NCBI GenBank assembly: GCA_035460985.1
Contig: DATHWC010000114.1
Coordinates: forward strand, 5,068-69,067
DNA from: Lunatibacter sp035460985
Lineage (GTDB): Bacteria; Bacteroidota; Bacteroidia; Cytophagales; Cyclobacteriaceae
Direction of reading: 5' to 3'
Length of the DNA: 64,000 nt
Part shown: positions 8,724 through 17,600 of the stretch, in pieces
Layout of the letters: each line of letters opens with the position of its first letter
How positions within the stretch are numbered: the first letter of the stretch is position 1
Made by a program: the position numbers and the translations under genes
The notes under the pieces: generated by a model
The model's database searches: none
Seen by the model: only the letters and a program-made list of their open reading frames with translations
Told to the model about the DNA's origin: nothing

Positions 8724-10358
8724 CTACTTCCGCTCTACCTCCTTGAGGTTTTCCAGTTTTTTGTCCCGGAGAAAGCCGTTGATGTCTTCGAAATGCTCCT
8801 TTACCCGCTTATTTCCAAACTCAAACACTTTTGTCACCAACCCATCCAAAAAGTCCCTATCATGGGAAACTAAGATCAAGGTACCGTCAAATGCTTTTAA
8901 TGCATCTTTGATAATGTCTTTGGTTTTCATGTCCAGGTGATTGGTAGGCTCATCGAGAATGAGCAGGTTGACAGGTTCCAGAAGGAGTTTGATCAGTGCC
9001 AATCGGGTCTTTTCCCCACCGGAAAGTACCTTTACCTTTTTGGCAGATTCCTCTCCGCCAAACATAAACGCACCCAGCAAATCCTTGATTTTAGTCCGTA
9101 TTTCCCCAACCGCAAGCTGGTCGATGGTATCAAAAATGGTCATACTTTCGTCCAAGAGCGACGCCTGATTTTGCGCAAAATAGCCGATATGGGTATTGTG
9201 GGCCAGTTCGCATTTGCCCTGGTAATCAATTTCTCCCATTATGGCTTTTACCATGGTGGATTTTCCTTCCCCGTTTTTACCCACAAAAGCAATCTTCTGA
9301 CCCCGCTCTATAGTCATGGAGGCGTTTTTGAATACTACATGATCACCATAGGTTTTGGTTAGTTCCTCCACGGTTACGGGATACTTCCCGGAACGGGGGG
9401 CGGGTGGGAAACGAAGCCGTAAGGCAGAATTGTCCACCTCATCCACTTCCACGATATCCAGTTTTTCCAGCATCTTTACCCTAGACTGCACCTGCAGGGT
9501 TTTGGAATAGGTGCCTTTAAACCGCTCTATAAATTGCATGTTGTCAGCAATTATCCGTTGCTGATCGTCGTATTGTTTTTGCTGTTGTTCACGGCGCTCC
9601 TTCCGAAGTTCCAGATAATGGCTGTATTTGGCTTTATAGTCATATATACGGCCCATGGTTACCTCAATGGTCCTTGTGGTAATATTGTCAACAAAAGCCC
9701 TGTCGTGGGAAATTACAACTACCGCTTTGGCTTTTTGGGTCAAAAACTCCTCCAGCCATTGAATAGACTCAATATCCAGGTGGTTGGTCGGCTCATCCAA
9801 CAAGATAAGATCTGGCTTTTGCAATAGAATTTTGGCCAGCTCGATTCGCATTCTCCATCCTCCGGAGAACTCCGAAGTGGGCCGGGTAAAATCTTTACGC
9901 TCAAAACCAAGGCCCAACAGTACCTTCTCCACTTCAGCTTCATAGTTGACTTCTTCTATCGCATAGAATTTTTCACTGAGTTCTGATACCCGTTCAATGA
10001 TCTTGTAATATCCTTCTGAATCATAGTCCGTTCGGACAGTCAGTTCCTCGTTTAGAGCTTCAATTTCTTTTTGCATCCCCAGGTAGGAGGCAAAGGCTTT
10101 GGAGGTTTCTTCCATCACCGAGCAATCATCGGCTGTAAGCAAATGTTGGGGGAGGTAGGCAATGACCGCATCCTTTGGTGCAGATACCCCGCCCTTTGAA
10201 GGTTTGGACAATCCGGCAATGATTTTAAGCATGGTGGACTTGCCCGCACCGTTTTTACCCATAAGGGCTATTTTATCTGTCTCGTTAATAGAAAAGGAAA
10301 CCTCACTAAAAAGTGGTTTTCCCCCGTGAATGACGGAAATAGAATCTACTGAAATCAT
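8724..10358 (-). CDS. ABC-F family ATP-binding protein
   Basis: This 544-residue soluble protein has two ABC ATPase domains and no membrane segment, as in ribosome-associated ABC-F factors (Uup/EttA/YbiT type). Walker A motifs are GKNGAGKST at residues 34-42 and GKNGEGKST in the second half. Signatures are SEFSGGWRMR and VLSGGEKTRLAL, and both halves carry LDEPTNHLD. A charged linker of about 80 residues (LELRKERREQQQKQYDDQ) joins the domains. ABC-F proteins act on ribosomes; some protect against antibiotics. Nothing here marks it as a resistance type. It lies 60 bases downstream of prfA on the same strand. Confidence 0.92.
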   Translation of the reverse strand: MISVDSISVIHGGKPLFSEVSFSINETDKIALMGKNGAGKSTMLKIIAGLSKPSKGGVSAPKDAVIAYLPQHLLTADDCSVMEETSKAFASYLGMQKEIEALNEELTVRTDYDSEGYYKIIERVSELSEKFYAIEEVNYEAEVEKVLLGLGFERKDFTRPTSEFSGGWRMRIELAKILLQKPDLILLDEPTNHLDIESIQWLEEFLTQKAKAVVVISHDRAFVDNITTRTIEVTMGRIYDYKAKYSHYLELRKERREQQQKQYDDQQRIIADNMQFIERFKGTYSKTLQVQSRVKMLEKLDIVEVDEVDNSALRLRFPPAPRSGKYPVTVEELTKTYGDHVVFKNASMTIERGQKIAFVGKNGEGKSTMVKAIMGEIDYQGKCELAHNTHIGYFAQNQASLLDESMTIFDTIDQLAVGEIRTKIKDLLGAFMFGGEESAKKVKVLSGGEKTRLALIKLLLEPVNLLILDEPTNHLDMKTKDIIKDALKAFDGTLILVSHDRDFLDGLVTKVFEFGNKRVKEHFEDINGFLRDKKLENLKEVERK

Positions 10359-10418
10359 GAATGCATGAAGTAAGAATATTGGAAATAGTTATTCGGCTTA
10401 TTTAAAGAAAGAAGTAGC

Positions 10419-11495
10419 CTAATCTTCCATGCCGCCGGCCTGCATTTTTTCCGCATTTTCGGCAAAACGCAAGGCTTGGATAAACTCTTCGATATTTCCT
10501 TCCATTACTTCGGGAAGGTTATAAACAGTCCGGTTGATCCGGTGGTCAGTTACCCGGCTTTGCGGATAATTGTAAGTTCGGATCTTATCAGAGCGATCTC
10601 CACTTCCGACCATAGACCTTCGCTGAGCTCCTACGTTTTCATTGTGTTTGGCCAATTCGATTTCATAAATCCGGCTTCGGAGCACTTTAAGCGCTTTTTC
10701 GAAATTTTTGATCTGGGATTTTTGATCCTGACAAGTAACGACCAATCCGGTAGGTTCGTGGGTCAATCGGACGGCAGAGTAGGTGGTATTGACTGACTGG
10801 CCTCCTGGACCCGAAGAACAATACGTATCTTTGCGTACTTCATTCATGTCAATCTGTACATCCACTTCCTCCATTTCAGGCAAGACGGCAACCGTGGCTG
10901 CAGAGGTATGTACCCTACCTTGTGTTTCAGTGGCTGGCACACGCTGAACTCGGTGCACTCCCGATTCGTATTTCAGCATCCCATAAGCATCCGTACCGGA
11001 AACGGAGCTAATAATTTCCTTGTATCCTCCTGAGGAGCCAAAAGTCAGGTCAAGGACAGTGAGTTTAAGGTTTTGCTTTTCACAAAACCGCTCATACATC
11101 CGAAAAAGATCACCTGCAAAAATGGCTGCTTCGTCTCCTCCCGTGCCGCCTCGGATCTCAAGGATACAGTCTTTTGAATCATTGGGATCTTTGGGGATCA
11201 GCATGGTCCGGAGGTCTTCTTCCATGGTCTCCTGCTTCTCCTTCAGTTCATCCAACTCAATTTTGGCCATTTCCCTGAAATCAGGGTCTTTTTCTTTTTC
11301 CAAAATCGATTTGGTACTTTGAATATTGTCCATGACATTTTTGTAGGCGTTGTATGCCTCCACCACTTTTTCCAGATCTTTATATTCTTTGGAAAGTTTG
11401 GTATACTTACTCATATCGGACATCGCGTCCGGCTGAATGATGAGTTGACCTACTTCCTCAAATCTCTCCTTTATGGCTTCTAACTTGTCCAGCAT
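10419..11495 (-). CDS. prfA: Peptide chain release factor 1
   Basis: RF1 ends translation at UAA and UAG. The 358-residue protein has the universal GGQ motif (SSGPGGQSVN, near residue 230), which triggers peptidyl-tRNA hydrolysis. It has the RF1-type PXT stop-codon motif as PAT in RVPATETQGR. No programmed frameshift is present, which is expected because that feature belongs to RF2. A Bacteroidota -7 box lies about 20 bases upstream of the start. The ABC-F gene downstream is also translation-linked and may be co-transcribed. Confidence 0.96.
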   Translation of the reverse strand: MLDKLEAIKERFEEVGQLIIQPDAMSDMSKYTKLSKEYKDLEKVVEAYNAYKNVMDNIQSTKSILEKEKDPDFREMAKIELDELKEKQETMEEDLRTMLIPKDPNDSKDCILEIRGGTGGDEAAIFAGDLFRMYERFCEKQNLKLTVLDLTFGSSGGYKEIISSVSGTDAYGMLKYESGVHRVQRVPATETQGRVHTSAATVAVLPEMEEVDVQIDMNEVRKDTYCSSGPGGQSVNTTYSAVRLTHEPTGLVVTCQDQKSQIKNFEKALKVLRSRIYEIELAKHNENVGAQRRSMVGSGDRSDKIRTYNYPQSRVTDHRINRTVYNLPEVMEGNIEEFIQALRFAENAEKMQAGGMED

Positions 11496-11514
11496 ATATT
11501 CTGTCTTTGGCCTG

Positions 11515-11522
11515 CAAAATTA
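11515..11522 (-). promoter_or_regulatory. Candidate -7 box for prfA
   Basis: On the minus strand this reads TAATTTTG, matching the Bacteroidota -7 consensus TAnnTTTG, about 20 bases before the prfA ATG. No clear TTG -33 element is seen at the usual distance. Confidence 0.4.
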
Positions 11523-11686
11523 AGAAAATATGTGATTTGGAGCATTGTTTTTTGAAATGTCTGTTCGAAGAATCAACCTTTGTCTTCAGATTAGGGTTTT
11601 ATTGGAGTGGAAAAACCATATTCAACCAGAATCCCAATTAATAGAACGGAATGATTCCTTATCTTTACTTCCAAAATCCCTTCAAA

Positions 11687-12346
11687 ATGAAAGTTAACCG
11701 TATATTGCCCGTTTTATTTTTGCTCTCCCTGCTCGTTGCATGTGAGAGCGAAAAGAAAGTGAATAAGGACGTCATTGACGAAATCAAGAAACTTAGTGAA
11801 GTAAAGAAAGTCAATGAGGCGGATATGATCTCCTATGCCATGAAGTGGGGAGATGAAATTAGCACTGAGGCCCAGCAGGCTTTGATTAGTACCTTGCAGA
11901 AAGCCATCGCCGATCAGGGAATAGGAGGAGCCGTGGAGTTTTGCCATACTGAGGCCTTGCCAATAACGCATGAGGTTGGCAAAAAGCATAACGTGACTGT
12001 AAAGCGCGTTTCGTTAAAAAACAGAAACCCATCTAATAGTCCAAGCGATGTGGAGAAAAACATACTTGAGGCATATGCCTACAATGTGGAAAATGGCATT
12101 GAGAACAAACCAAATATTCAAAAAATAAACGAAGGTGAAACCTTGTTATTTACTAAAGCCATTGCCATACCAAATGGGATGTGCCTGAACTGCCATGGAG
12201 AACCTGGTGCGGAAATCACCGAAGATACCCAGAAAAAAATTGAAGCCCTCTATCCTGATGATCAAGCGACAGGTTTTAAGGTCGGTGACCTGCGGGGAAT
12301 GTGGAGCATTTCTCTCCCAAAAAGTGAAGTGATAAAAAACATGTAG
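11687..12346 (+). CDS. DUF3365 (Tll0287-like) haem-binding lipoprotein
   Basis: Starting at ATG 11687 gives 219 residues with a classic lipoprotein signal (VLFLLSLLVAC, lipidated Cys19). An in-frame ATG 36 bases upstream would put a poor n-region in front. The body matches DUF3365, a PAS-like haem sensor/carrier fold, and the C-terminal part holds one c-type haem site, CLNCH, after NGMC. It is probably a periplasm-facing lipoprotein involved in redox or gas sensing or electron transfer; the partner is unknown. It stands alone between divergent prfA and the M14 peptidase gene. Confidence 0.82.
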   Translation: MKVNRILPVLFLLSLLVACESEKKVNKDVIDEIKKLSEVKKVNEADMISYAMKWGDEISTEAQQALISTLQKAIADQGIGGAVEFCHTEALPITHEVGKKHNVTVKRVSLKNRNPSNSPSDVEKNILEAYAYNVENGIENKPNIQKINEGETLLFTKAIAIPNGMCLNCHGEPGAEITEDTQKKIEALYPDDQATGFKVGDLRGMWSISLPKSEVIKNM

Positions 12347-12402
12347 TTTTCGACCTTCCCTATCATTACTATTTCCTATTCAGTTTCCATTTACCATATA
12401 GC

Positions 12403-14931
12403 ATGAAGCAAACCTATTTACTGTTTTTCAGTCTTTTTATTATTGGCCAAGGATTTAGCCAGACCAGAAGCCCTGCTGAATTTTTGGGATATGAGATGGG
12501 TCAACGATTTACGCCCCATCACAAGGTGATAGCCTATTATGAACATATCGCTGCTACCAATGACAATGTCGTTTTAGAATATTACGGGCAAACTTCTGAA
12601 TTTAGGCCCTTGCTCGTGGCCTTTGTATCCGCCAAAGACAACATTGACAAACTGGAAACTTTACGGGCTGATAACCTCAAACGGGCTGGACTCATTGCAG
12701 GTAACCCAGAGACTCAACTCCCGATAACTTGGTTGAGCTACAATGTACATGGAAATGAAGCTGTGTCCTCGGAGGCAGCCATGATGACCTTATATGCCTT
12801 GGTAGATCCAAATGAACCCAAGACCAAAGCCTGGCTGGAAAATTCCTTGGTTATTATGGACCCCTGCCTGAATCCCGATGGACAGGAACGGTATGTCAAC
12901 TGGTACAACCAAAAAGGCAACGCCATCCTTCAGCCCGACCCGCAATCGGTAGAGCACCGGGAGCCCTGGCCTGGAGGAAGACCCAACCATTACCTTTTTG
13001 ACTTAAATAGGGACTGGGCCTGGCAGACGCAAAAGGAATCCCAAGAACGGGTAGCCCTTTACAACCGTTGGTTGCCTCAGGTGCATGTTGATTTTCATGA
13101 AATGGGTATTGATGAGCCCTACTTTTTTGCCCCGGCCGCGGAACCACTTCACGAGCAACTATCTAGTTTTCAGAAAGAATATCAGGAACTATTCGGAAGG
13201 AATACAGCCAAATACTTCGATCAGGAAGACTGGTTTTATTATACCAAAGAGCGCTTTGACCTGCTTTATCCGAGCTATGGAGATACGTATCCCATGTACA
13301 ACGGAGCCATTGGGATGACCATAGAGCAGGGTGGATCCGGTAGAGCCGGGCTCGGCATGCTGAATGCTGAGGGGGATACCGTGACGCTCACCGACCGCAT
13401 CCTTCACCACCATACCACGGCATTGTCAGCCATAGAAGTGACTTCCCAGCATGGACAACGTGTCGTGGAGGAGTTTGCAAACTATTTTGCGGAAAGCAGC
13501 TCCAACCCCAAAGCAAAATACAAGAGCTTTGTCATCAAGGGAACAAACGCTCCGGATAAGGTTGCCAAGTTGCTCGAACTGTTGGATAAAAATGGCATCC
13601 GCTATGGAAGAGGTGGAAGCAATACAGGTTTAACTGGATTTAACTACTTGACAGGTACGACTGGAAGATTTTCGGTTAGTGAAAACGACATAGTTATCAA
13701 TGCCTATCAGCCAAAATCTGTGCTGACCCAAGTGCTCTTTGAGCCGGAGCCTGTGTTGAATGACAGCCTTACGTATGATATTACCACTTGGGCCTTGCCC
13801 TATGCATACAATTTAGAAGCTTTTGCCGTAGAGACAAGAGTTAATGCCGCTGGAAATTTCGAAAAAGCGGCTTTTGAAATGAATACTGCTGACCCAAATG
13901 TCTTAGCCTATATTGCACCTTGGAATGCTACAAAGCATGTGGCTTTTCTTACTGCCCTGATGCAGGAAAAAATACGGGTGCGAAGTGCTGCTTTACCTTT
14001 TAATTTCGGTGATCAAAGCTATCCTGGAGGTTCTTTGGTTATCACCCGAGCGGGAAATAAATATGTGGCTGATTTCCATCAAAAAGTAACGGATCTTGCT
14101 AACAAATTTGAAATATCTCTAGGTAAAACAACCACTGGATATGTGGACGAAGGAAAGGATTTGGGATCCGACTTTGTGCGTGCTGTTAAAACTCCAAAGA
14201 TAGCTCTGATTGGAGGGGCAGGAACTTCTTCGTTGAATTTTGGGGAAATCTGGCATTTCCTGGAGCAGGAGTTAAGCTACCCAGTGTCAATATTGGAAAA
14301 AGACAACTTAGCCTCATTTGATTTGGGAAAATATGATGTTATTATTATGCCATCCGGATCTTATGGCAAATCGACGGATGCTGGTAATACGAATCTGATT
14401 GACTGGGTAAAAAAAGGGGGGAAATTGATCGCGGTAGAAAACGCCGTGGAAATATTTGTAGAGACGGAAGGATTTTCTTTAGCAAAATATGGAAATCCGG
14501 ATGAAAAAGACAGTTTGCAACAGGCAGAGGCCGATGCCATGGAGCAGCAATTGATCCTTCCTTATTTGGAGCGGGAGCGCAATGACATTTCCGGCTCTGT
14601 GGTCGGAGCGGTGATGGAAGCAACGATCGATCAGACGCATCCCTTGGGATATGGCATTGGTGATCGTTTTTATACCTTAAAAAATAATTCGAACAGATAT
14701 GGCTATCTAGCCAAGGGAGTAAATGTAGGGCATATTCCCTCCTTGGACAGGCATAGGGCAGGATTTATCGGATACAAAATAAAACCTCAATTTGAAAAAT
14801 CCCTGGTATTTGGCGTGGAAAACATTGGCCGTGGTCAGGTTGTCTACTTGGTAGATAACCCCATGTTCCGAAGCTTTTGGGAAAGTGGAAAGCTTGTTAT
14901 GGCCAATGCGGTATTTTTGGTTGGGAATTAA
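12403..14931 (+). CDS. Secreted M14 family zinc carboxypeptidase with C-terminal amidotransferase-like domain
   Basis: This 842-residue exported protein has a signal peptide (residues 1-19, ending QGFS before QTRSPAEF). The M14 fold spans about residues 30-360. Its zinc ligands are His116 and Glu119 in NVHGNEA and probably His231 in VDFHEMG. The proposed catalytic Glu is 306 in MTIEQGGSGRAG. Residues about 600-690 form a class I amidotransferase/flavodoxin-like domain (KIALIGGAGT, VIIMPSGSYG, WVKKGGKLIAVENA). A close paralogue with the same layout lies at 60337-62898. It is likely a periplasmic or secreted peptidase; the substrate is unknown. A terminator follows. Confidence 0.9.
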   Translation: MKQTYLLFFSLFIIGQGFSQTRSPAEFLGYEMGQRFTPHHKVIAYYEHIAATNDNVVLEYYGQTSEFRPLLVAFVSAKDNIDKLETLRADNLKRAGLIAGNPETQLPITWLSYNVHGNEAVSSEAAMMTLYALVDPNEPKTKAWLENSLVIMDPCLNPDGQERYVNWYNQKGNAILQPDPQSVEHREPWPGGRPNHYLFDLNRDWAWQTQKESQERVALYNRWLPQVHVDFHEMGIDEPYFFAPAAEPLHEQLSSFQKEYQELFGRNTAKYFDQEDWFYYTKERFDLLYPSYGDTYPMYNGAIGMTIEQGGSGRAGLGMLNAEGDTVTLTDRILHHHTTALSAIEVTSQHGQRVVEEFANYFAESSSNPKAKYKSFVIKGTNAPDKVAKLLELLDKNGIRYGRGGSNTGLTGFNYLTGTTGRFSVSENDIVINAYQPKSVLTQVLFEPEPVLNDSLTYDITTWALPYAYNLEAFAVETRVNAAGNFEKAAFEMNTADPNVLAYIAPWNATKHVAFLTALMQEKIRVRSAALPFNFGDQSYPGGSLVITRAGNKYVADFHQKVTDLANKFEISLGKTTTGYVDEGKDLGSDFVRAVKTPKIALIGGAGTSSLNFGEIWHFLEQELSYPVSILEKDNLASFDLGKYDVIIMPSGSYGKSTDAGNTNLIDWVKKGGKLIAVENAVEIFVETEGFSLAKYGNPDEKDSLQQAEADAMEQQLILPYLERERNDISGSVVGAVMEATIDQTHPLGYGIGDRFYTLKNNSNRYGYLAKGVNVGHIPSLDRHRAGFIGYKIKPQFEKSLVFGVENIGRGQVVYLVDNPMFRSFWESGKLVMANAVFLVGN

Positions 14932-14959
14932 TGTGAATGCCTTTATACTACTTATTTTA

Positions 14960-14988
14960 AGCCCGGCCAATTCGGTCGGGCTTTTTTT
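14960..14988 (+). terminator. Rho-independent terminator after the M14 peptidase gene
   Basis: AGCCCGGCC (14960-14968) pairs with GGTCGGGCT (14974-14982), with one G-U pair, and is followed by TTTTTT. Confidence 0.85.
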
Positions 14989-15053
14989 ATTGGGAAAAAA
15001 AACCGATTTTGGTTATTGAATTTTTGTGTTCTGACTCTAATTTACCTATAAAC

Positions 15054-15659
15054 ATGGCATTACCAACTGAATCTCCCTCACCTGAAAAATTCCGCTGCCC
15101 TTGGTGCTTGGGTTTTGAGGACTACCGGAAATATCATGACGAAGAGTGGGGAGTTCCGGTTTATACGGATGAAAAGCATTTTGAATTTTTAGTACTGGAA
15201 AGTGCTCAGGCGGGACTGAACTGGGCTACTATTTTGAAAAAACGTGAGGGATATAGACAGGCTTTTGCGGACTTTGACTATCAGCAGGTCGCAGAATTTC
15301 CGGATAGCTATGTAGAAACTCTTTTGGAGGATAAGGGAATAATCAGAAATCGGCTTAAGATAGCTGCTGCCATCAACAATGCCCGGAAACTCATCGAGAT
15401 ACAGACCGAGCAGGGTTCTTTTACGTCCTACATTTGGAATTTCGTTGGGGGAAAGCCCATCTTAAATCACTGGACAGATTTATCACAGGCTCCCGCAACT
15501 ACTGAGATTTCCGACATACTCGCCAAGGATATGAAAAAACGGGGTTTTAAATTTCTTGGGAGTACCACGCTTTATGCACATATGCAGGCCACTGGACTGA
15601 TAAATGACCATTTGGTGCAGTGCTTCCGGCATCAGGAGGTGCAACAGTACGTTCGTTAG
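15054..15659 (+). CDS. tag: DNA-3-methyladenine glycosylase I
   Basis: Tag excises 3-methyladenine from alkylated DNA. Starting at ATG 15054 gives 201 residues; a TTG 45 bases upstream is less likely. The zinc-snap residues known for the family appear as Cys15 in RCPWC, His28 in YRKYHDEEWG, and a His/Cys pair near the C-terminus in NDHLVQC. The adenine-pocket region (ESAQAGLNWATILKKRE) is also conserved. It converges on the photolyase-family gene, making a small DNA-repair neighbourhood. Confidence 0.95.
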   Translation: MALPTESPSPEKFRCPWCLGFEDYRKYHDEEWGVPVYTDEKHFEFLVLESAQAGLNWATILKKREGYRQAFADFDYQQVAEFPDSYVETLLEDKGIIRNRLKIAAAINNARKLIEIQTEQGSFTSYIWNFVGGKPILNHWTDLSQAPATTEISDILAKDMKKRGFKFLGSTTLYAHMQATGLINDHLVQCFRHQEVQQYVR

Positions 15660-15702
15660 TGAACACCTAAAATCCACAATGCTTTTCTGTACATAAGAAG
15701 AA

Positions 15703-15768
15703 AAACCTTCCAGGTTTTACCCGTGAATTGAACGACTAGTTGATTTTTTTAAAAAACCGGGAAGGTTT
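15703..15768. repeat. Long imperfect inverted repeat between convergent genes
   Basis: The left arm AAACCTTCCAGGTTTT (15703-15718) and right arm AAAACCGGGAAGGTTT (15753-15768) pair with a single A-G mismatch around a 34-base spacer. It lies between tag and the cryptochrome gene and could end transcripts from both sides. The arm start resembles the hairpin at 8636, suggesting a dispersed repeat family. Confidence 0.6.
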
Positions 15769-15805
15769 GTGGGCGTATATTAATTAGGTTCAGGATAATA
15801 TCGCT

Positions 15806-17239
15806 TTATATTTGGCTCCAATTTTCAAAAGAAACGATAGGCAAAGGATAGTGTTCCCCCAAGCGCACCCCTTTATTATTTAGAATTTTCTGCGATAGAG
15901 TTTCCGGCTGGTGGATATCGAATCCGGTAAGTTTGGAAAGTTCCGGGATCCATGTGCGCACATAGTCACCCCTTTTGTCGTAATTTTTAGCCTGCAAGAG
16001 GATGTTGAAGTAGCGGTCTTTGCGGGGGTCGTTTCCTACGCCTGCCACATACATCCAATTCCCCCAATTACTGCACACATCATAATCGATCAACTTACTT
16101 TCAAAATAGGCAGCTCCCCATCTCCAGTCTATTTGCAGGTCGTTTGTCAGAAAGCTGGCAACCAATTGTCTGCCCCGGTTGGACATAAATCCGGTCTGAT
16201 TCAGTTCACGCATATTGGCGTCAATAAATGGGATGCCAGTCAATCCTGCTGCCCAAGCCTTAAATGCACCTTCATCCTGTTTCCAGGAAACAGTTTCGGA
16301 TTGTATGCCGGAAAGCTGAAAGATTTTATTTCCGTATTTTTTGCAGATAAATCGAAAATAGTCTCTCCATATCAGTTCGAAAATCAACCAATAGGTAGAA
16401 TCATTTTTTTCCACCTCCTTTTCGTACTTCCGAATTTCCGAATATACCCAGCGAGGCGATAGTGCCCCTACCGATAGCCAGGGGGAAAATTTGCTTGAAT
16501 AATCAGCCCCCAACAAACCGTTTCGTGTTAGTTTGTATTTGGCTATACAGTCAGTTTCCCAAAGGTAATAAGCCACTCGTTGCAGGCCCTGCATTTCACC
16601 ACCTTTGAAAGACAGGACAGATCTTTCATTTTCGTCGGGATTTTCAAGTCCAAGCTCTTCCAATGTGGGAATTTCTCCACCGGATTCAATGGATAAAGGA
16701 TATGTAATTCTGTCCGGTGTGGAAAACAACGGCCTGACTCTCGATAATTTTTCACAGGCTTTTCGGAATGCGGTAAATACCTCCGGCAACTGGGGAATGG
16801 GAAAGGGTAGGTCATCCAGGTGAAAAAGGGTAGCCTGCCAATAGCCATGGGTAGCGATTCCTTTGGCCCAGGAATTTTTTTCCAAGGACTTTTCTACCGC
16901 CAGTTCTTCACTAGCTGCTTCATGTGAGAAATAGACGGCTTCAACCTGATGTTGCTCCGCAAAATCGACCAGTACCTCTTCGGGGTGGCCGTTAAGGATA
17001 ACCAAATCAGCACCTTTGGATTGTAAGTTATTTTTAAGGTCCCGTACGGATTCATTGATAAATTTCGCCCGGAAGGAACCGGTTTTTTCTAAATTGAAAG
17101 GAGTCTTTCGATAACTTCCGGGATCATAGCAATAGACGGGTATTACCTCATCCGCATGCTGTAGGGCTTTTGCCAACGCTTCGTGATCGTGCACTCTCAA
17201 GTCATTTCTAAACCAAACAATTGATCTTTTGTACTTCAT
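15806..17239 (-). CDS. DASH-family cryptochrome/photolyase
   Basis: This FAD-binding light-dependent DNA repair or photoreceptor protein has 477 residues from ATG 17239; an upstream frame extension would add a meaningless hydrophobic head. The N-terminal photolyase domain begins RSIVWFRNDLRVHDHEAL. The C-terminal FAD domain carries family-typical stretches: GRQLVASFLTNDLQIDWRWG, ESKLIDYDVCSNWGNW and AGVGNDPRKDRYFN. These match CRY-DASH better than CPD photolyase class I. DASH proteins repair CPDs in single-stranded or looped DNA. It is divergent from the ATPase island. Confidence 0.9.
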   Translation of the reverse strand: MKYKRSIVWFRNDLRVHDHEALAKALQHADEVIPVYCYDPGSYRKTPFNLEKTGSFRAKFINESVRDLKNNLQSKGADLVILNGHPEEVLVDFAEQHQVEAVYFSHEAASEELAVEKSLEKNSWAKGIATHGYWQATLFHLDDLPFPIPQLPEVFTAFRKACEKLSRVRPLFSTPDRITYPLSIESGGEIPTLEELGLENPDENERSVLSFKGGEMQGLQRVAYYLWETDCIAKYKLTRNGLLGADYSSKFSPWLSVGALSPRWVYSEIRKYEKEVEKNDSTYWLIFELIWRDYFRFICKKYGNKIFQLSGIQSETVSWKQDEGAFKAWAAGLTGIPFIDANMRELNQTGFMSNRGRQLVASFLTNDLQIDWRWGAAYFESKLIDYDVCSNWGNWMYVAGVGNDPRKDRYFNILLQAKNYDKRGDYVRTWIPELSKLTGFDIHQPETLSQKILNNKGVRLGEHYPLPIVSFENWSQI

Positions 17240-17386
17240 ACACCAGTATAACCAAATGAAAAAGAAAAGTGTTTGTGCTAGCATCTGGGTTTCACCTTTA
17301 CGCAGGTGCTTTTGGAATGAATGGTAAAAAATTGTACATCACCCATCAATCTTGATTCTGGATATATTATCTGGGTGTTAGATAGA

Positions 17387-17410
17387 GTATACTGTGTGGG
17401 TGTAGTATAC
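17387..17410. repeat. 7-bp inverted repeat, possible operator
   Basis: GTATACT (17387-17393) and AGTATAC (17404-17410) are perfect complements ten bases apart. It lies between the divergent cryptochrome and ATPase genes and is not followed by a U-tract at once, so an operator is as likely as a terminator. Confidence 0.4.
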
Positions 17411-17455
17411 ACTACTCCTTTTTATCGGTAATTTCTTTAAGAAACAAATTTTAAA

Positions 17456-17503
17456 AGGCCATTTGCAAATTGGCCTCACCAATTTTGTGTACCGGATATT
17501 CAA
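17456..17503. repeat. Left copy of the direct repeat bracketing the ATPase gene
   Basis: The 48-base left copy aligns with 19004-19048. The first 13 bases are identical (AGGCCATTTGCAA) and the last 25 share 20 positions, including CCAATTT, CCGGA and ATTCAA. The left copy also contains a near-palindrome (17457-17475) centred on TTTGCAAA. Confidence 0.65.
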
Positions 17504-17518
17504 AAAATGCATGATTTA

Positions 17519-17597
17519 TTGCTTTTCATAAATACTATTTAGTTATAATGGTTTTTACAAAAACTAATTTATAAATTTGCTTTTTATAAATACTATT
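17519..17597 (+). repeat. Pair of 21-nt direct repeats in the ATPase promoter
   Basis: Positions 17519-17539 and 17577-17597 match at 20 of 21 bases (TTGCTTTT, then C or T, then ATAAATACTATT), starting 58 bases apart. The second copy begins in the -7 box and ends three bases before the ATG, so a protein bound there would block transcription or translation initiation. Both copies are followed within about 12 bases by ATGG, which suggests a duplicated start region. Confidence 0.6.
17572..17579 (+). promoter_or_regulatory. Candidate -7 box for the ATPase gene
   Basis: TAAATTTG matches the Bacteroidota -7 consensus and lies 21 bases before the ATG at 17601. No clear -33 TTG is present. Confidence 0.4.
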
Positions 17598-17600
17598 CCG

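Larger units (their letters stand above)
17240..17600. other. Regulatory intergenic region between cryptochrome and ATPase genes
   Basis: This 361-base AT-rich region has no credible gene. It contains an inverted repeat at 17387-17410, a near-palindrome inside a 48-base direct repeat (17456-17503), a 21-base repeat pair (17519-17539 and 17577-17597) and a TAnnTTTG box at 17572. These are listed separately. Confidence 0.6.
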
